This document shows positions 6,856 to 21,800 of a stretch of 38,182 bases of DNA, one piece after another; within the stretch, counting starts at the first letter, position 1; each line of letters begins with the position of its first letter. This DNA is from a virus. Under the pieces are notes generated by a model. That model made no database searches and was not told the DNA's origin. It saw only the letters and a program-made list of their open reading frames with translations. The stretch is from positions 1 through 38,182 of IMG/VR virus record IMGVR_UViG_3300032287_000467. One strand, written 5' to 3'. The translations under genes were made by a program, and so were the position numbers.

Positions 6856-9800
6856 TGTTGCGCTCCTAGTTTTTCCATAATTAATTCTATCTCTTTTAAA
6901 AATCCTAATACTTCATTTTCTATTTGTGAAATAAGCGGATCATCCCTATCGCACCTAATCACAAACAATTGGTTTTTTTCTGGGAGTCTTGGGTCAAAAC
7001 TTACAAAGTCACACCATTGTCTGCCAGTAATCCACATTTGCATTTGCATTTGTTTCATATATTCAGAAGGAACTTCGTTATTCCAAATGTATTCAAGGTG
7101 TGTTGTTGTATTAGGACATTTAATTTCTATTAGTCCTTCATCACCAACTAATCCGTCAGGAGATGCACCAACAAACGGAATTCTTGGATGTATCCAAAAG
7201 CCAGTTTTCTCTACAAAAGTTCCACGTGAAACTTCATATGCCATTCTTGCTTGTGGCTCTGTTTCAACTCCCCATTCCATTGCTGCATTAGTGAATGATT
7301 CTTGCGGCTTATTAGTTAACCTTTCGGCTACTAATTTAATCTTATATTTTCTTCGAGTTGCTGATTCACCTGTTTTAATCTTTGACATTACATCGGAAAT
7401 GCCACTTGCTGAAACGTGACCTAATCGTGCCAATTTCCACTCAGGCGAGCCTTGCTCTAGTTGTCTTGTATCAATCATATTTTTTCCCTTGCTCGAATAA
7501 TTTCTGCGTTCCATTTTGCAGTTATAGCGCAATGGTGATAAATAGATTGATCTCGCTCTCGCTTTGATTTATCACGTGATTCTTTACTGCGCTTTTCTTG
7601 CTCATCACACACCTTTGCACATTCTTCACGCTCATTTGCTTCAATAACTGCTAACATTTGATTAATAGTGAACAGTGAAACCGCATATTGTTGTCCATCA
7701 ATAGAAGTATCAGGATGCAGATTTAAATATTTGCGAATAATGTCATGCCTGATCATTGTTTACCTCTAGGTCTGTTTTGCGCTTATCTTTTGCAGCCTCT
7801 AGCACTTGCATTGCCGTTTTATCTTTGCTGCAAACTTTATATAGTTCCGTATAAACTTTTCTTAATTCATCTATAGAATGTGTTTCATCTATTTTTTCAA
7901 CAATCTCCATAGGGTCTATTTTAGGCTGCGCCTTTGTTGCCTTTGCTGCTTCACCATCGTCATCCTCTTGATAAAGCCCGCAAAAACTTGCTAGGGTGTA
8001 TCTGCGCAAATAAGTCATACAACTGCCAAATCCTTGCGCATCTTGTTTAGGCATAGCACATACTGCTGTATCCTCAATCCATTCACCAGTTATATGTAAC
8101 AAGCGTGTACACAAATGTAATTTTCCATCATCACTAGGTGATGCAGTTTGTATGAATACAATGTTGTTCCGGTTTAAATGCTCTTTCACTGCGTCAATAA
8201 CTGCAGGAAGTCCGGCATATGTGTTTTTGAAGTGTGGATTCTTGGAATCTTTTGCTGCGAATGTCATTTGTTGTTGGGCAACAAGTAAAGCCGGAGCAAT
8301 ATGTTTTATTGATTCTGATGTTTTCATGTCTTATCCTTTTAAACCCATTCAAATTGAATGTATGACAATTATGGAATGTATTATAAAAAATGACAAGCGA
8401 AACTTTAGTTCTTAACCTTCCTTATCCACCATCGGTAAACACCTATTGGGGATTTCATGGTGCAAGACGCTTCCTCACAAAAAAAGCAGTTGAGTTTAAA
8501 CAATTTGCTGCTTCAGCATTTTGTTTGACAAGGCATAAAGGATTTGGTATGCAAAGATTGTCCGTTACGATCTATTTATTTCCTCCTGACAAACGTGTTC
8601 GTGACATAGACAATTGCGTAAAAAGTTTGTTAGATTCTTTATGTCAAGCAAATGTATTTGTTGATGACAGCCAAATTGATAGGTTACTTGTTGTTCGTAA
8701 AGAACAAAAAAAAGGTGGAGAATGTTTAGTATCCATCGCTCCTATTGCTTGTCATACATTTGAAATGACTGCATAATTGTTTCGGGCTAGGTTCGCCACC
8801 GAAAAGATGTTTTGTCAACATTCTGCCCAACTTCCTAATGACAACCAATGACAAAGGTATATATGCACTACTTCCAGTTTGAAATTAAAGAATGGATTGC
8901 AAATACAGCACATCTAAGCCTTGAAGAAGAAGCAGCATACTTCCGGCTAATTTTTTATTATTACGATTCTGAAAAGCCAATTGAATTAGAAAACCTTGAT
9001 AAGGTATTTCGCAAGTGCCGCATTCCTAAAGATTTAGGATGTTTTATTTTGACGGAATTTTTTGAATGTGTTGGCGATAAGGTATGGGTACATCACAGGT
9101 GCGAATTAGAAATTGCACGTTACCATTCCAAGCAAGAGCAAGCATCCAAAGCAGGTAAAGCATCTGCTGAACGAAAACTTAACGGACGTTCAACAGACGT
9201 TCAACCAATCAATAATCATAAATCATTAACCATTAACCATAAATCAAAACTTAACATTCCTGTCGGAGTTGATGAATCTGTATGGAATGATTTTGTTACA
9301 TTACGTAAAGCAAAGAAACTGCCAATCACGGAAACTGCAATCAATGGCATTGCTAAAGAAGGTAACAAAGCCGGATTAAGTTTAGAACAAACTATTCGCA
9401 TTTGCTGTGAACGTGGATGGGGAGGATTTAAAGCGGAATGGATAGCACCACAAAACAAAGGAACGCAAGCAGGTAATCTTGCTGCTGCTCGTTCTATATT
9501 TGGTGATGAAAGGATGATTCAGGATGTACAAACACTTGAACTCATCAGCAAATAAATTGCCTGATGGATGGATACAAAGAATCTTTGCCACTATGCAAGG
9601 TCATTACGGAACAAGATTTTTAAATATGTGGAAAACTGGACAGGTGTTACCGGATGGTTCTGATGCAGGTGTTGTCAATGCAATGCAAGAATGGTCTAGG
9701 AAATTGGCAGGTTACGCAGATCAGCCGGAAACAATAAGGAAGGCACTTCAATATTTACCGCATGATCCTCCGTCACTCCCGCAATTCTGTGAGTTACTGC

Positions 9801-12800
9801 GCCAATCTTATAAGCCGATTCCTGTAAATGCTCTTGAACATTCCATGTCGCCTGAAGAAATTGCACGTAATAAAGACCGTTTGAAACAGGTGTTGTCTGA
9901 GTTAAAGTTGAAAACCATTCCAAGTGAGGATGATAGTTTATGACATACTTAACTGGTATTTTATTGTTATCAGGAATTTTAATTGGCATAGCATTAGTAG
10001 CATCAATTTGTATTGGTTTTTTTATAGCATTTTTTGGAGATGATTATGACATGGAATATGATAGAGATGGACGTAATAAGAATGGCAGAACAAAAGAACT
10101 GGGAAGATGGTAACGCACAATCTTATATCTTGAAATCCATATTAGCATTAGGAAGTATGCAAGGTGCAATAAATAACATGGATGAACACGCAATGAAGTT
10201 TGCATTTGGTGATGCACTGATAGGAATGATTGTTGCTGCAGCACAATTAGATTTAGATTTAACCAAATGCCTAGAATTATCTTATGACAAATACAAACGT
10301 AAACATGGAAACTAAATTTTGCACCACTTGCCAATCACATAGACCTATTGAAGGAGGAGTACAAAAGCAAGCAAGATACAGAGGATGGAGGTGCAAACAA
10401 TGTGCCGAACATAAGACAGAAAGTATTTATAAAAGCAAAGGAAGAACACGTGATAGAACAAGACATATCCCCATTTAAAGCATTAGATTTTATTCGTGAC
10501 AATTCAAAAAGATTAGGTCAGTTAAAAGGTTCTGTATATGCAAACACTGAATTAAGAAAAGTGAAAAAAGCCAGATTGATGTTATTGGCTAATGATTGTA
10601 AAACGCAATCAGAAAAGGAAGCATACGCTTACGCTAATAAAGAATATGAAGAACATATTCGTGATACAGAAGAACTAATAGCGGAGTATGAAACTTTGCG
10701 TGTATTGTATGTTGCAGCAGAAGCGAAAATAGAAGTGTGGAGGAGTCTAGAATCTAGTGCAAGGATGGAAGGCAAATCAACTTTATGAAACGAGTTGACT
10801 TAACCCAAACTGAATTACAAATATTAGATTATGTGGCATCACGTAGGTTCATAGAAACAAGCAAACATGGAACAGATCGTAAGCAAGATGATACACGATC
10901 AGGATGGGAAATTGTTTTAGATGGTGTGTATGGTGAATATGCAGTTGCAAAATCTTTGAACCTATTGTTTGATTTAAATTGTGACTACAGAAAATTTGGT
11001 GCAGATTTAGTTTCTAAAAAAGGAACACTGATAGATGTGAAATCAACAAGGTGGACAGATGGACCACTCAATGCAACAGGATGGTCAGAAGATAAACCTG
11101 CTGATATATTTATTCTTACTGAAATATATGATTCCTATGTATTAATAAAAGGGTATGTTGACAGGGAAACATTTTTAAGTAAAAGTAATAAAAGGAATGG
11201 GACAAATGGCGAATACTTTTCTTTGCCACAAAAATTTTTGAAAGTAATAAGTGCTGAAAGCAACTAAAAAACATTATGAAACGATTGCTGCTCTTGGTTG
11301 CATTCTATGCTTGCATCTTGGATATCGTGGTACTCCTTGTGAAATACATCATATCCGTAGATATGGCACAAAGCGTGATAATGCACCCGTAATAGGTTTA
11401 TGTCCTGAACATCACAGGGGAAATACAGGTGTGCATGGTATGGGAAAAAAATCTTTTGCTCGTCATTACAAAGTAAGTGAGGAAAATTTGTTGGAATTAA
11501 CCAATTCCATTTTGGAAAAGGAGAATCATTATGAATGACCAAAACTTAATAAGTCAAATGATTGCTGCAGGTAAGTTTGATTCTATTTATGATTTTATAC
11601 AAACACTTAATAGAAAAAAATTGGAGCAAGCAATCCAATACTTGGGAGAGAAATATTGCTTGCATCCAGTAAATGTAGCCAAAAAATTTGATGAACCTAT
11701 TGCCGATGAAATGTTTTTTTTCAAAGGAAAATCAATTAAACAAAAGGACGAGAACCTTTTTTGTCAATGATCAATGCTTGTAATCTTGGTTTGGCATCTT
11801 TTGTATTAGGAATGCTGATGTGTGTCCAAGAATCAAACTCACGAATCACTTGATCATACTGCAAACCAGATTTTACTATTGCTTTTACTACTTCATCTGG
11901 TGTCATTCCTTTTACTTTTATATCTGCTGCAGCACCTTTGCAATGTTGTGAAGTAGATTTCCCACCCACTTTTTTATTGGTAGCAACATTCCTAAAGCCA
12001 GAATTTATATGCACAGGCTTATCCAAAACTTTTCGCACTTCCTCTAGCATTAATGCAAGTCTGCGCAAATTCATTAACGCATCATTATCTGGTGTGTTGT
12101 CTATACCATTCCTTGATGCTGTTTCACTTGCAATCATTTCTTCCAAAGTAAAATTTTCACTTAGTTTCATTTCTTACTCGCTAATAAATCTGCTTTGTCT
12201 TTGCTACCTTGTGAAGAACCAAAATAAAAACTTATAACCTGTGTAGCAGCACTAGTGAGAAAACCTAAAGCGTATATCACAATATTTTCTTGACTGTCAG
12301 GGATGTTTACAAACATCAATATACCTACTAATAAAAACGCTACACATACAATTCCTAATGCAAGTATTGGCATTACTAATTTCTCTAGCCAATGTACGTC
12401 AGGATTTGTTGCTATTGCTAAGTGCATTGCTCGTGCATCACCACGATCTTTCACTTCTTGTTCAAACATGAATTCCTCATGCTTCATTGCTGCTTCTTTT
12501 AACGATGATAATTTTTCATCGGACAATTTTCCGTCAGCATCAGGAGTAAGTGTAATTCCTAATTTATCTTCAACGTGTTGAACACCTTTATCCAATACAG
12601 AGTCAACTACTTTCTGCATACCTGCACCTGCTAGTTGACTAAGAATGGGAACTAGTAATGGCAACATTAATATCCTCCTTGATTAATTATCCATATCATT
12701 GCAAGAATAAATCCATACAAAATTGCAGTTATAACTATTGCACCTGTAACCGTATAACAAAAATCAATAATCTTTTGTCGTTTTCGCTTTGCCTTCATCT

Positions 12801-15800
12801 TTTCCGCAGCAATCGCTAATTTTTTTTCTGTTTCTTCCCTTCGTTTTGCTTCTTTTTTTTCCTCTCGGTCATTGCGTAATTTGCTCAAACGTGACCAAAA
12901 TTCATCCCAAAGTCCTGCCTCATCAAAATGATAGATAAAATAATGTTTTATTTGATCATAATATTGTTTTATCTCTCTATCTATAGCCATCATTTCCATC
13001 ACATACTCGGCATCACTAATAGGATTATTAATTTTTAATCCTTGTTCCATAGCAATGTCTTGCGTATTCTTGGCTTCTTCTAATTTGGTTTTGTTTAATT
13101 CGTATGTTCCTGCCAAAGTAAAAAACTTTGTTATAGGCTTCATAGATGCGGATAATTCTTTGCCTGAATCTACACATTTGTTTATTTCATCAAATGTGCC
13201 ACGCATTAATTCTGCCGTTTGTTTAATACCTTCTATTGCCAGTTTTGCGCCTTGTATCGCCAAACCTACTGCCGCTAATTCGATCATAAATCACCATTAT
13301 GTTTTCCTTAGTTACTATGGTGTCTTGTCTGCTTTCTGTTCTAACCTATCAAATATTCTTTCTAAAATATTTTCAAGTTTATCAAAACGTGTATCTATAT
13401 CTACTCGCTTTACATAGTATGTAGGCAAATCAACTTCTATTTTGTGTATGTCGTTTTTTAAATCTTGCACACTATCCCATATCTGTCTTGCAAACCATCC
13501 TGTTACCGCAAGGACAGAACCTGCTATTAAATTAAACAAAGTTTGCCATTCCATTTTATTTAACCTTTTGTTCTAATTCTACAATACGTTGATTCAATTC
13601 TTTGATTGCGGCAAATGCTAATGCACACATTTTTTCATAATCAACTGCCAATGTTCCATCTTGTTTAGTACGTACAGCAACATCAAACACTTCCTGTACA
13701 TCTTGCGCTATTACACCAAAATCTTGTTTACGAACAAAATAACCATCTTCGCCACCATGCTCTGCAATGTATTCATCAGTCCAATCAAATAACTTACCGC
13801 CAATTTTGCATACAGTAGGCAATGCACTAGGTATGGCTCTAATGTTTTCTTTAAACTTTTTATCGGATGTGTAATATGCGGTGACATTGTTTGTTGCACG
13901 AATTTCACCTGCTGTTCCTGATGCTGCAGTACCTACACCAAAAGAACCAAATTGCACACTTGCAGTTTCGCTATAATCAGTAAAACCATATTCCCATGAT
14001 GCTGTAGTAGTTCCTGATGTAAGTATGCAAGTTATCATTACAGTAGTTTGCGGCAATACAGTACAAACTTGGTTTGCTCCTGATGTAAAAACTGTTAAAT
14101 TTCCTGTACTATTATTTGCAATATGGAATGACCATCCTTGTAATAATGTACTTGTAACAGGTAATACAATTGTTTGTGCTAATGTTCCTGTAAATAATTG
14201 ATAGTAAGAACTTGTATTAGTTAATGTAGTAGTACCTGCTGCAGTTGCAGTAGTAGTAAATCCAATTAATGCTGCCATAGAAGCAGGTGCAGACGTTTGA
14301 CCTGTGCCGCCATTTGCTAATGCTACTGTACCTGTGACGTTTGCTGCATTGCCTGCAATGTTTCCTGATACGGCACTACCCGCAATAGCAATAGATGTAT
14401 TCGTTACAGACGTTACTTGTCCTTGTGCATTAGTTGTTATTACTGGAACACTAGATGCACTTCCGTATGTACCTGCAGTTCCTACATTAGTAATTGAAAA
14501 TTGATACGTGGAAAGTGTTAAACCTGTTCCTGCTGTATATGCTTGTGTACCACCAAATTGTGTAAATACAATATTAGTAGTGCCTACAGTTATAGGTGCA
14601 GGTGTTTGTTGAACCCATGATGTATTTGCATTTGCTGTTCCTGACAATACAAGCATAAAATCACCTGCAGCAATTTCATTTACTCCACTACCTGAACTGT
14701 CAAAATCTGTTGCTCTAGTAAGTATATAAGGCAAACTTCCATTACCTACTTGCGTTACTGTATATACACCATTGTTTGCTTGTGTACTTTCATTCTTAAC
14801 TAATATACGTTGATTAATTGTAGGAGTTGCTCCATCTACACTTAATGCGCCATTTGCATTTGCTGTTAATGTTGCTCCTACTCCGCTTGTGCCATTGTTA
14901 TATGTATTGGCTGTTAATGCTGTAGTAGTTGCATAATTACAAGCAGTATGAAAATTTAATCCTGCTGCAAGACTATCTGCATAAGCCTTATTAACAATAT
15001 CATTATTGCTAGTAGGTGCAGTTGTAATAGTTCCGCTTGTTAATGCCAAAGATGTAATGTCTGTGTTTGTTCCGCTTGCTGCAGAACCAGTAGCAGTTCT
15101 AAATAATGAAGCAGTTAATGCGGTTACAGTATTGTCTGCATTAAATCTAGGAAAAGTAATTGCTGAAGGATTAGTAATAGTAAATAAATTACTTCCTAAT
15201 GTAGTTGCCCCTAATGATGTTCTACCTGTATTTGCAACTAAATTTGTACTATTTCCATCCCATTGTTGTCTTTCATCATATGCAGTTGTCCAATTAGTTT
15301 GTGTAGCATTAGATGGTAATGAATAACCAGAAGCATATGTAATGGCTAATGTACCTGTAGTAGTTACAGGACTTCCTGCTATAGACAATCCAGTAGGCAC
15401 ACTTAATGCTACTGATGTAACGCTACCAGAACCTTTATTATTAAATGTATTCCAATCAGTAGATGTTAAATATCCATTAGAAATAGTTGATGCTTGATCT
15501 ATATAAAATTCAGGTGTAGTGCCACCACTAGTATGTAATGGAGATAATGCAGTAGCATTTGTAAGACCAGTATTTGCAATTGTAATTGTTCCTGAACCAT
15601 TTGTAATGCTTACTCCGGTTCCTGATGTTAATGTTGCTTTAGATAATGTGTTTCCTGTTGAATTACCTATTAACAATTCACCATTTGCATAAGTGCTTTG
15701 ACCTGTTCCTCCTCTATTAGGTGCAACTACTACACCATTCCATGTAGCAGAAGTAATAGAACCTGCATAATCAAATGTATTTGTTGACCAAGAAACATTA

Positions 15801-18800
15801 GATGGTGCTTGATCATGTCTATCCCATGAACCCGCAGCACTTGCATTTGATAATAAAACTACTGTTACATAACCGCCTGAAGGTACAGATACTATTAAAG
15901 TATTTGAATTGTTGTTTACTATTATTGCGCCACTACTTTGGTTATTATTAAATGAAAATATTGCACCATTTGGCAATGTAGTTGCATTAGGTAATTTAAA
16001 AGTTTGCCCACCAGAACCAGTAACAGTATAAACAGGAACTGATGCGTTTGTTAAAACAATTTGAGTTCCTGATGCTGTTACGTTACTGTATCCTGCAAAA
16101 AAAGAATTTGCATTTACATTATTATTGTCATCAACAATAACACCAGAATTTTGTATTAATTCGCCAGTAGTTCCATCAAAACGAACAAGAGCATTATCAG
16201 TAGAACTAGCAGGACCTACTACATTACCTGAACCACTTCCACCTGCACCTATTTGCACAATAGATGCAGTTCCATTATCTTTTTTAATGTACATCTTGCC
16301 ATCATAAGTATTGATAGCAACTTCACCTAAATCTAAATCAGATGTGGTCGGCACTTTACTAGGAGTTGCCGACCGTTTCATCTTTACTGTATTTGCCATT
16401 TGGCTTTCCTTTACACGCTATATAGCAGGATAAAATTTATTTAGAACGTACCACCATCAATAGTAATGCCATTAAATGTAGTAAGGTCTTGTATAGAACC
16501 GCCTGTAATATTTACATTACTTGCATCTTGCGTTGACATAGTGCCAAGACCAGATACTTGCGTATTGTCAATAGCAATTGCTTGCGATGATGCTGAAGTT
16601 AATTGACCTTGTGCATTAACTGTAATAGTTAATGTTTCACTTGCTGCGCCATAGGTATCAGGAGTAACTGCAGTATTAGTAATGCTAAATTCATTACCTG
16701 TTAATGTAAGACCTGTACCTGCTACATAAGAACCTGCTGCAGAAAATTGTACCCAAGTAACTGCAGTAACACCTAATGTGCCACCTGCATTTACTGTACA
16801 AACCCATCCTGAATCAGCAAGAGTTGCGCCTGATTCAACAAACGTAAATGCAGAAACTAATTCAGCCCATGTATCCGCATCACTTGATCTTGACCATGAT
16901 GTTGAGGATGCTACATATATGCCATTCTCTGCAGGTGCAGTTTGATTCTTAACAAGAATACGTGAGCCTGATGATAATGTAGAAGTCCAGTCACCACCTG
17001 CTTGTGTAGTTAAACCTGACAAAGTAATGTTGCCAGTAGTAGTAGCAACAACTGAAGCCTTAACATTTAAACCTTGCGCTACACTATCAACATACTGTTT
17101 GTTTGCTGCATCAGTAGCACTAACTGGGTCTGCTAAATTGGTAATAAGATTATCACCCATTGAATAGTCACCAGTAGCAGCAGACAAATCATTTAATACA
17201 GCATCACTAGCAGCAGTAACTAAACCTTTACCATTTACAGTAACTTTTGTATATGTGCCTACATCAGTATTGACAGTTGCTAATGTGCCTGTTCCTGTTA
17301 CTGCAGCAGTACCATCAAACGCATCACTAGTGTATGTCATGTCACCAGTAATGCTAATAGTGCGTCCTGTTTGTAATGCTATTGCTTCATCAGCAGTTGT
17401 AGCAGTATCAGCAGTAGTAGCAGTAGCAGCATTACCGTCAATGTCTGCAGAAACTGTATTAGAAAAAGTTTTATTTCCACCAATAGTTTGATTAGAAGAT
17501 AAATCTACAAATGCGCCACTACCTGCAATTGAAATAATAGATGTAGCACTACCGCCTGAACCACCTGTACCTGTACCGTAATACAGAATATTTGTTTGTT
17601 CGTTAAATGCAAGTTCCGCATTTGCTAAAGAAGAAGGCGCACCTGCTCCACCACCATTTGCTCTGCGTTTAATTCTGATTGTATTACTCATGACTACTCC
17701 TTATTAAAAGTTACCGCCATCAGCGATTTCTGTTTGCGGTGTGTTTACCCATTCATTAGTTCCAAACATTAATACATCTTGTGGTTGTGCCGAAGTAATA
17801 TGAATTGGATATCCTCCAATTTCATTTGGTCCGGGATCACCTTTTACACCACGATTAATTTGAATAGTTTGTGTAGGTGTAGGTGTGACATTTACATTTA
17901 ACTTATGTCCACCTTGCACATTTACTTGCAAATTATTCGAATCTTGTACTGTAATATTTGTTGATGAAGGGATAGTTTTAACGACAATATTTGCCATGCT
18001 TATCCCCCTATTCTCTTACAATGCCGTCTGATCTTACTAAGAAAAGTAAAAAAATAATATTATCTTCAGCAGGTTGACCGCTTACTGGTTCTAATGGAAA
18101 ACTAATTTTTATTCTTCCACTAAAACCTGCGCCATTTACAGAATTAATATCCAATTCTGTATCGCTATCAACTAAGCCCCATGAATCATCATTTATTACT
18201 AATGTAAATTTTCCTAGTAAATCATCCCTGTTTGTAATCGTTAAGGGAATAGGAGAAGGAGTAGGAGTGAAATTTCCTATATCAAAAGATAAGCCATTGC
18301 GACTATCTTTTACATTCGTCAATAATCTGCGAATGATTTGCGCATCAATGTCTGCATCCGTTAAATCTACAGGCAAATCTGCTTCATCTTTAATTTCTAA
18401 ATTCCAATAGGTTTGTTGTTCGTAAACAAGTTCACCTGCAATAATTGGATTATCAAATCCGCTGACTTGAGTCAACGTATTCTTGTTAAATACTGCCATG
18501 ATTACTCCTTACTAGGTTAATAGCCCTATTCCCTTACAGAGCCATGAATCATGTAATGTATTATATTATTTACATATCATTTACTGATGTTTGATGAAAT
18601 TTATTTAAAGCAAATATATTACAAAATACTGTTTCATCTTCAATGGCTTCTAATTCATGCCATTCATTTGCAGGAAATAAAATAGGCTTTGAATTTTTAT
18701 CCATTATAAATGATGTTGTTGGTGTAGTGACAAGCAATTTACCAGAATGAACTTGTGTTACATGATCATATTCATGTTCATGTTTAGGATGTCCTTCACC

Positions 18801-21800
18801 TGCTTTTGGAATATGAAAAGTATTTATAGTGCATCCTTCTACATTAAAAGCATATGTAGGCATTGCTTGTTTAGTTTGATCTAACATAATGATTCCTTAT
18901 TTTGGTAACTGATCTACACCATATATAACAGGTTGATTGTCTTGTATTGGCAATGGGGGAATATATTTTAATTGTGCTAAATAATCAGGCACAACAACAT
19001 TCTGTAAATCTATTATTCTTTGCATTTGACCAGTAGGTTGCATATGCAAAATTAAAGAATAAATTTCTTCTAATGTTGGATATTTGTTATCAACAATTTG
19101 CAAATCAATGTTGTAAGTTAAGCCATTAGGAATTTCATCGCAATAATAATTGACTTCTATTGAGCCAATTTCAGGATAAAAACATAATATTTTGTATTGT
19201 ATGTTCATTTTGCTTCTTTCTTAATTTAATGCGCCATATCTATTTCCAACTGCAGTCCAAGTAATAAATGAATTACCTGCCGTACACGCACCTGCAGCAC
19301 CTCCTGCACCTGCTCCTCCTTGACCAAAGTTTGTTGCAGCACTAGCACCACCATTTGAACCAGAAGAACCATATGCTCCACCTGTTCCACCTGCTCCACC
19401 ATAACCTATTGCAGCACCTCCTGCGCCACCTGCTGAAGTAGTTCCTGCAGTCCCCGGACGACCTTGATAAACACCTCCTGCAGCAGAACCTGATGCACTT
19501 CCTCCATTACCTAATGCTCCTGTTCCTGTACCTCCACCGCCACCGCCACCACCGGATATACTTAATCCTGATTTTGCTCCGTTACTAACACTACCTCCAC
19601 CACCGCCACCGCCTCCACCACCTGCTACAATATTATTATTAGTAATACTAATTGCAGTTGATACACTTAATGCTAAACCTCCTGCATTACCTGTAAAACC
19701 TGCTTGTAAATAAGGACCAGAAGTAGAAACATTTCCTCCGTTACCACCTTGTCCACCTTTACCTAAAATTAATCCACTATTTATTAAACTCACTCCCGCA
19801 GGGAATGAGCCTGCTACAGTTAGAGCAGGTGTTCCTACTGCAGTAGAAAAAACAATTACACCACTTCCTATTGTTACTACTAATGCAGATGCTCCATCCC
19901 ATCCATTTGCTAAAGCATAAGTTCTCAAATTTAAATTAGTTTGATTAGTAGAAATATTAAGTGATACGTTATTTGATTTGCCCCATAAATTACTCATTGC
20001 AATTTGTCCAGTAGAAATACCTGCTAATGTTCTAACTGAACTTTGATTTAAACTAATTAAAGTTGTACTAGCCAATCCCAATTCGGTATTGACTTGTGAC
20101 ATAGATATTTGACCTGTACTTGGTAATGCCATTTTTTATTTCTCCTATGGTGTGCCATAAGCAGTAGTATCTGCTAAAGAAACAAAATTACCATTTTGAT
20201 CTAATGATGCTATAGCAGTTGCACCATAATAAAAAACAAGTTTATTAGATACTTGTTCAATAGTAAAATTAGAAGTAACTAAAGTAGATGCAGACGGAGC
20301 AGAATTTACTAATCCTGTAGCAGCATCTAATTGCCCACTAGAATTTACATTGTTTGCTAATAATCCTAAATTAAATGCTTTTGTCATGCTGCACCTACCC
20401 TTGCAAATGTTTGTTGTAACATAATAGAAGTATCTAAAAGTGGAGCAGTAGTTAAACTAAATCCAGTTGTAGATGTTGTGTAATCACTTGTGCTATTAAA
20501 TAAAACACCATTCATAAATAAATTAAACGCATTAGGGTCTAAATTAAATGTATATGTTGATTGATTTATTACTGTATTTATAGATACATTAACTGCGCTT
20601 GTATTTGGCAACCCTAAATTATTTGCTGCCCATTGTAATACACATAATTCTCCATTCATTAGATTAGGAAAATTAAGCAAAGTTTGATCTGATATATCAT
20701 AATCTTGATCTGTTAATGCACTACCATTTAAAAACAAAAATTCAAATCCACTATTTAAAGTAAATCCAGAAGCAGTATATGTACTTGCATTTGTTAGCGT
20801 TACATAATTTCTAGTAAATGAAGCATAAGAACCACCTGTGCCATTTAATGTACGCATTGAAATACAAACTATATTGTCATTTAAAGTTGCTGCAGTTGTT
20901 AATGTAAATGTAGTTGCTGTTTCCGTATAATCACTTGTTGGCTTTAATAACAAACCATTTTTAAATATTAAATCTGTTCCTGTAATGTATGTAGGTTGTC
21001 TAGCAGTAGGTGTAAATACTGTTTGTCCTGCAGTTGCAGTAAATTGATTTTTTGTAAAATAAAAATTATCAGGCTCTACAAATCCAATTACTCTGCCATA
21101 TCTATCAATTGTAATAGTTGCAGGATTAATTGTGTAAGTAACTACACCTTCACCAAAATTTAAAAACGGATTCAATGATGCAACAAATTGCCCATCATTT
21201 GTATTGCTTACAATAATTTCGCCTGTTCCTGTACTTGTAGTTCCACTTATCAAAAGTTGACCAGTACGAACATCTAAATCAATTATGTTTTTTTCAGGAG
21301 GTAATGCAGCCCATATACTAGGGTCATATAACAATGCTTGAGAAGGAACAAATGCACCACTACCTGCAGCATTAGCAGCAAATCCTACAGCAAAACTAAA
21401 TTTTCTTGATTGTCTATTTGTGTATAACAAAAATTTGTTAGTGCCAAAATCAGGATCGGCTAAATACCATGTGTAATCATCGTATAACAAACTTATGTTT
21501 TGATCTGCTTGATTACGAACACCATAATACAATCTATTTGTAGGAGTCAAACTAAAGTTTGTTCCATTAGCATCATCCGCATATGCTATAGCAACATATT
21601 GATTTGTATAATTGTATGTTCTTGGATTCCAATTTAATAAAATAGAATGTGAACTAAATGGCGATGAACCAATTGAATTTACCATTCTTGTAAAGAAATA
21701 CCATTGTCCTGATGGAATTCCTGTAATTTGTATTAATGGTAAATCCGTATCAGGCAACCATGGAGTTCCATTAGATTGAATTTCACTAGTTCCTAAAAAT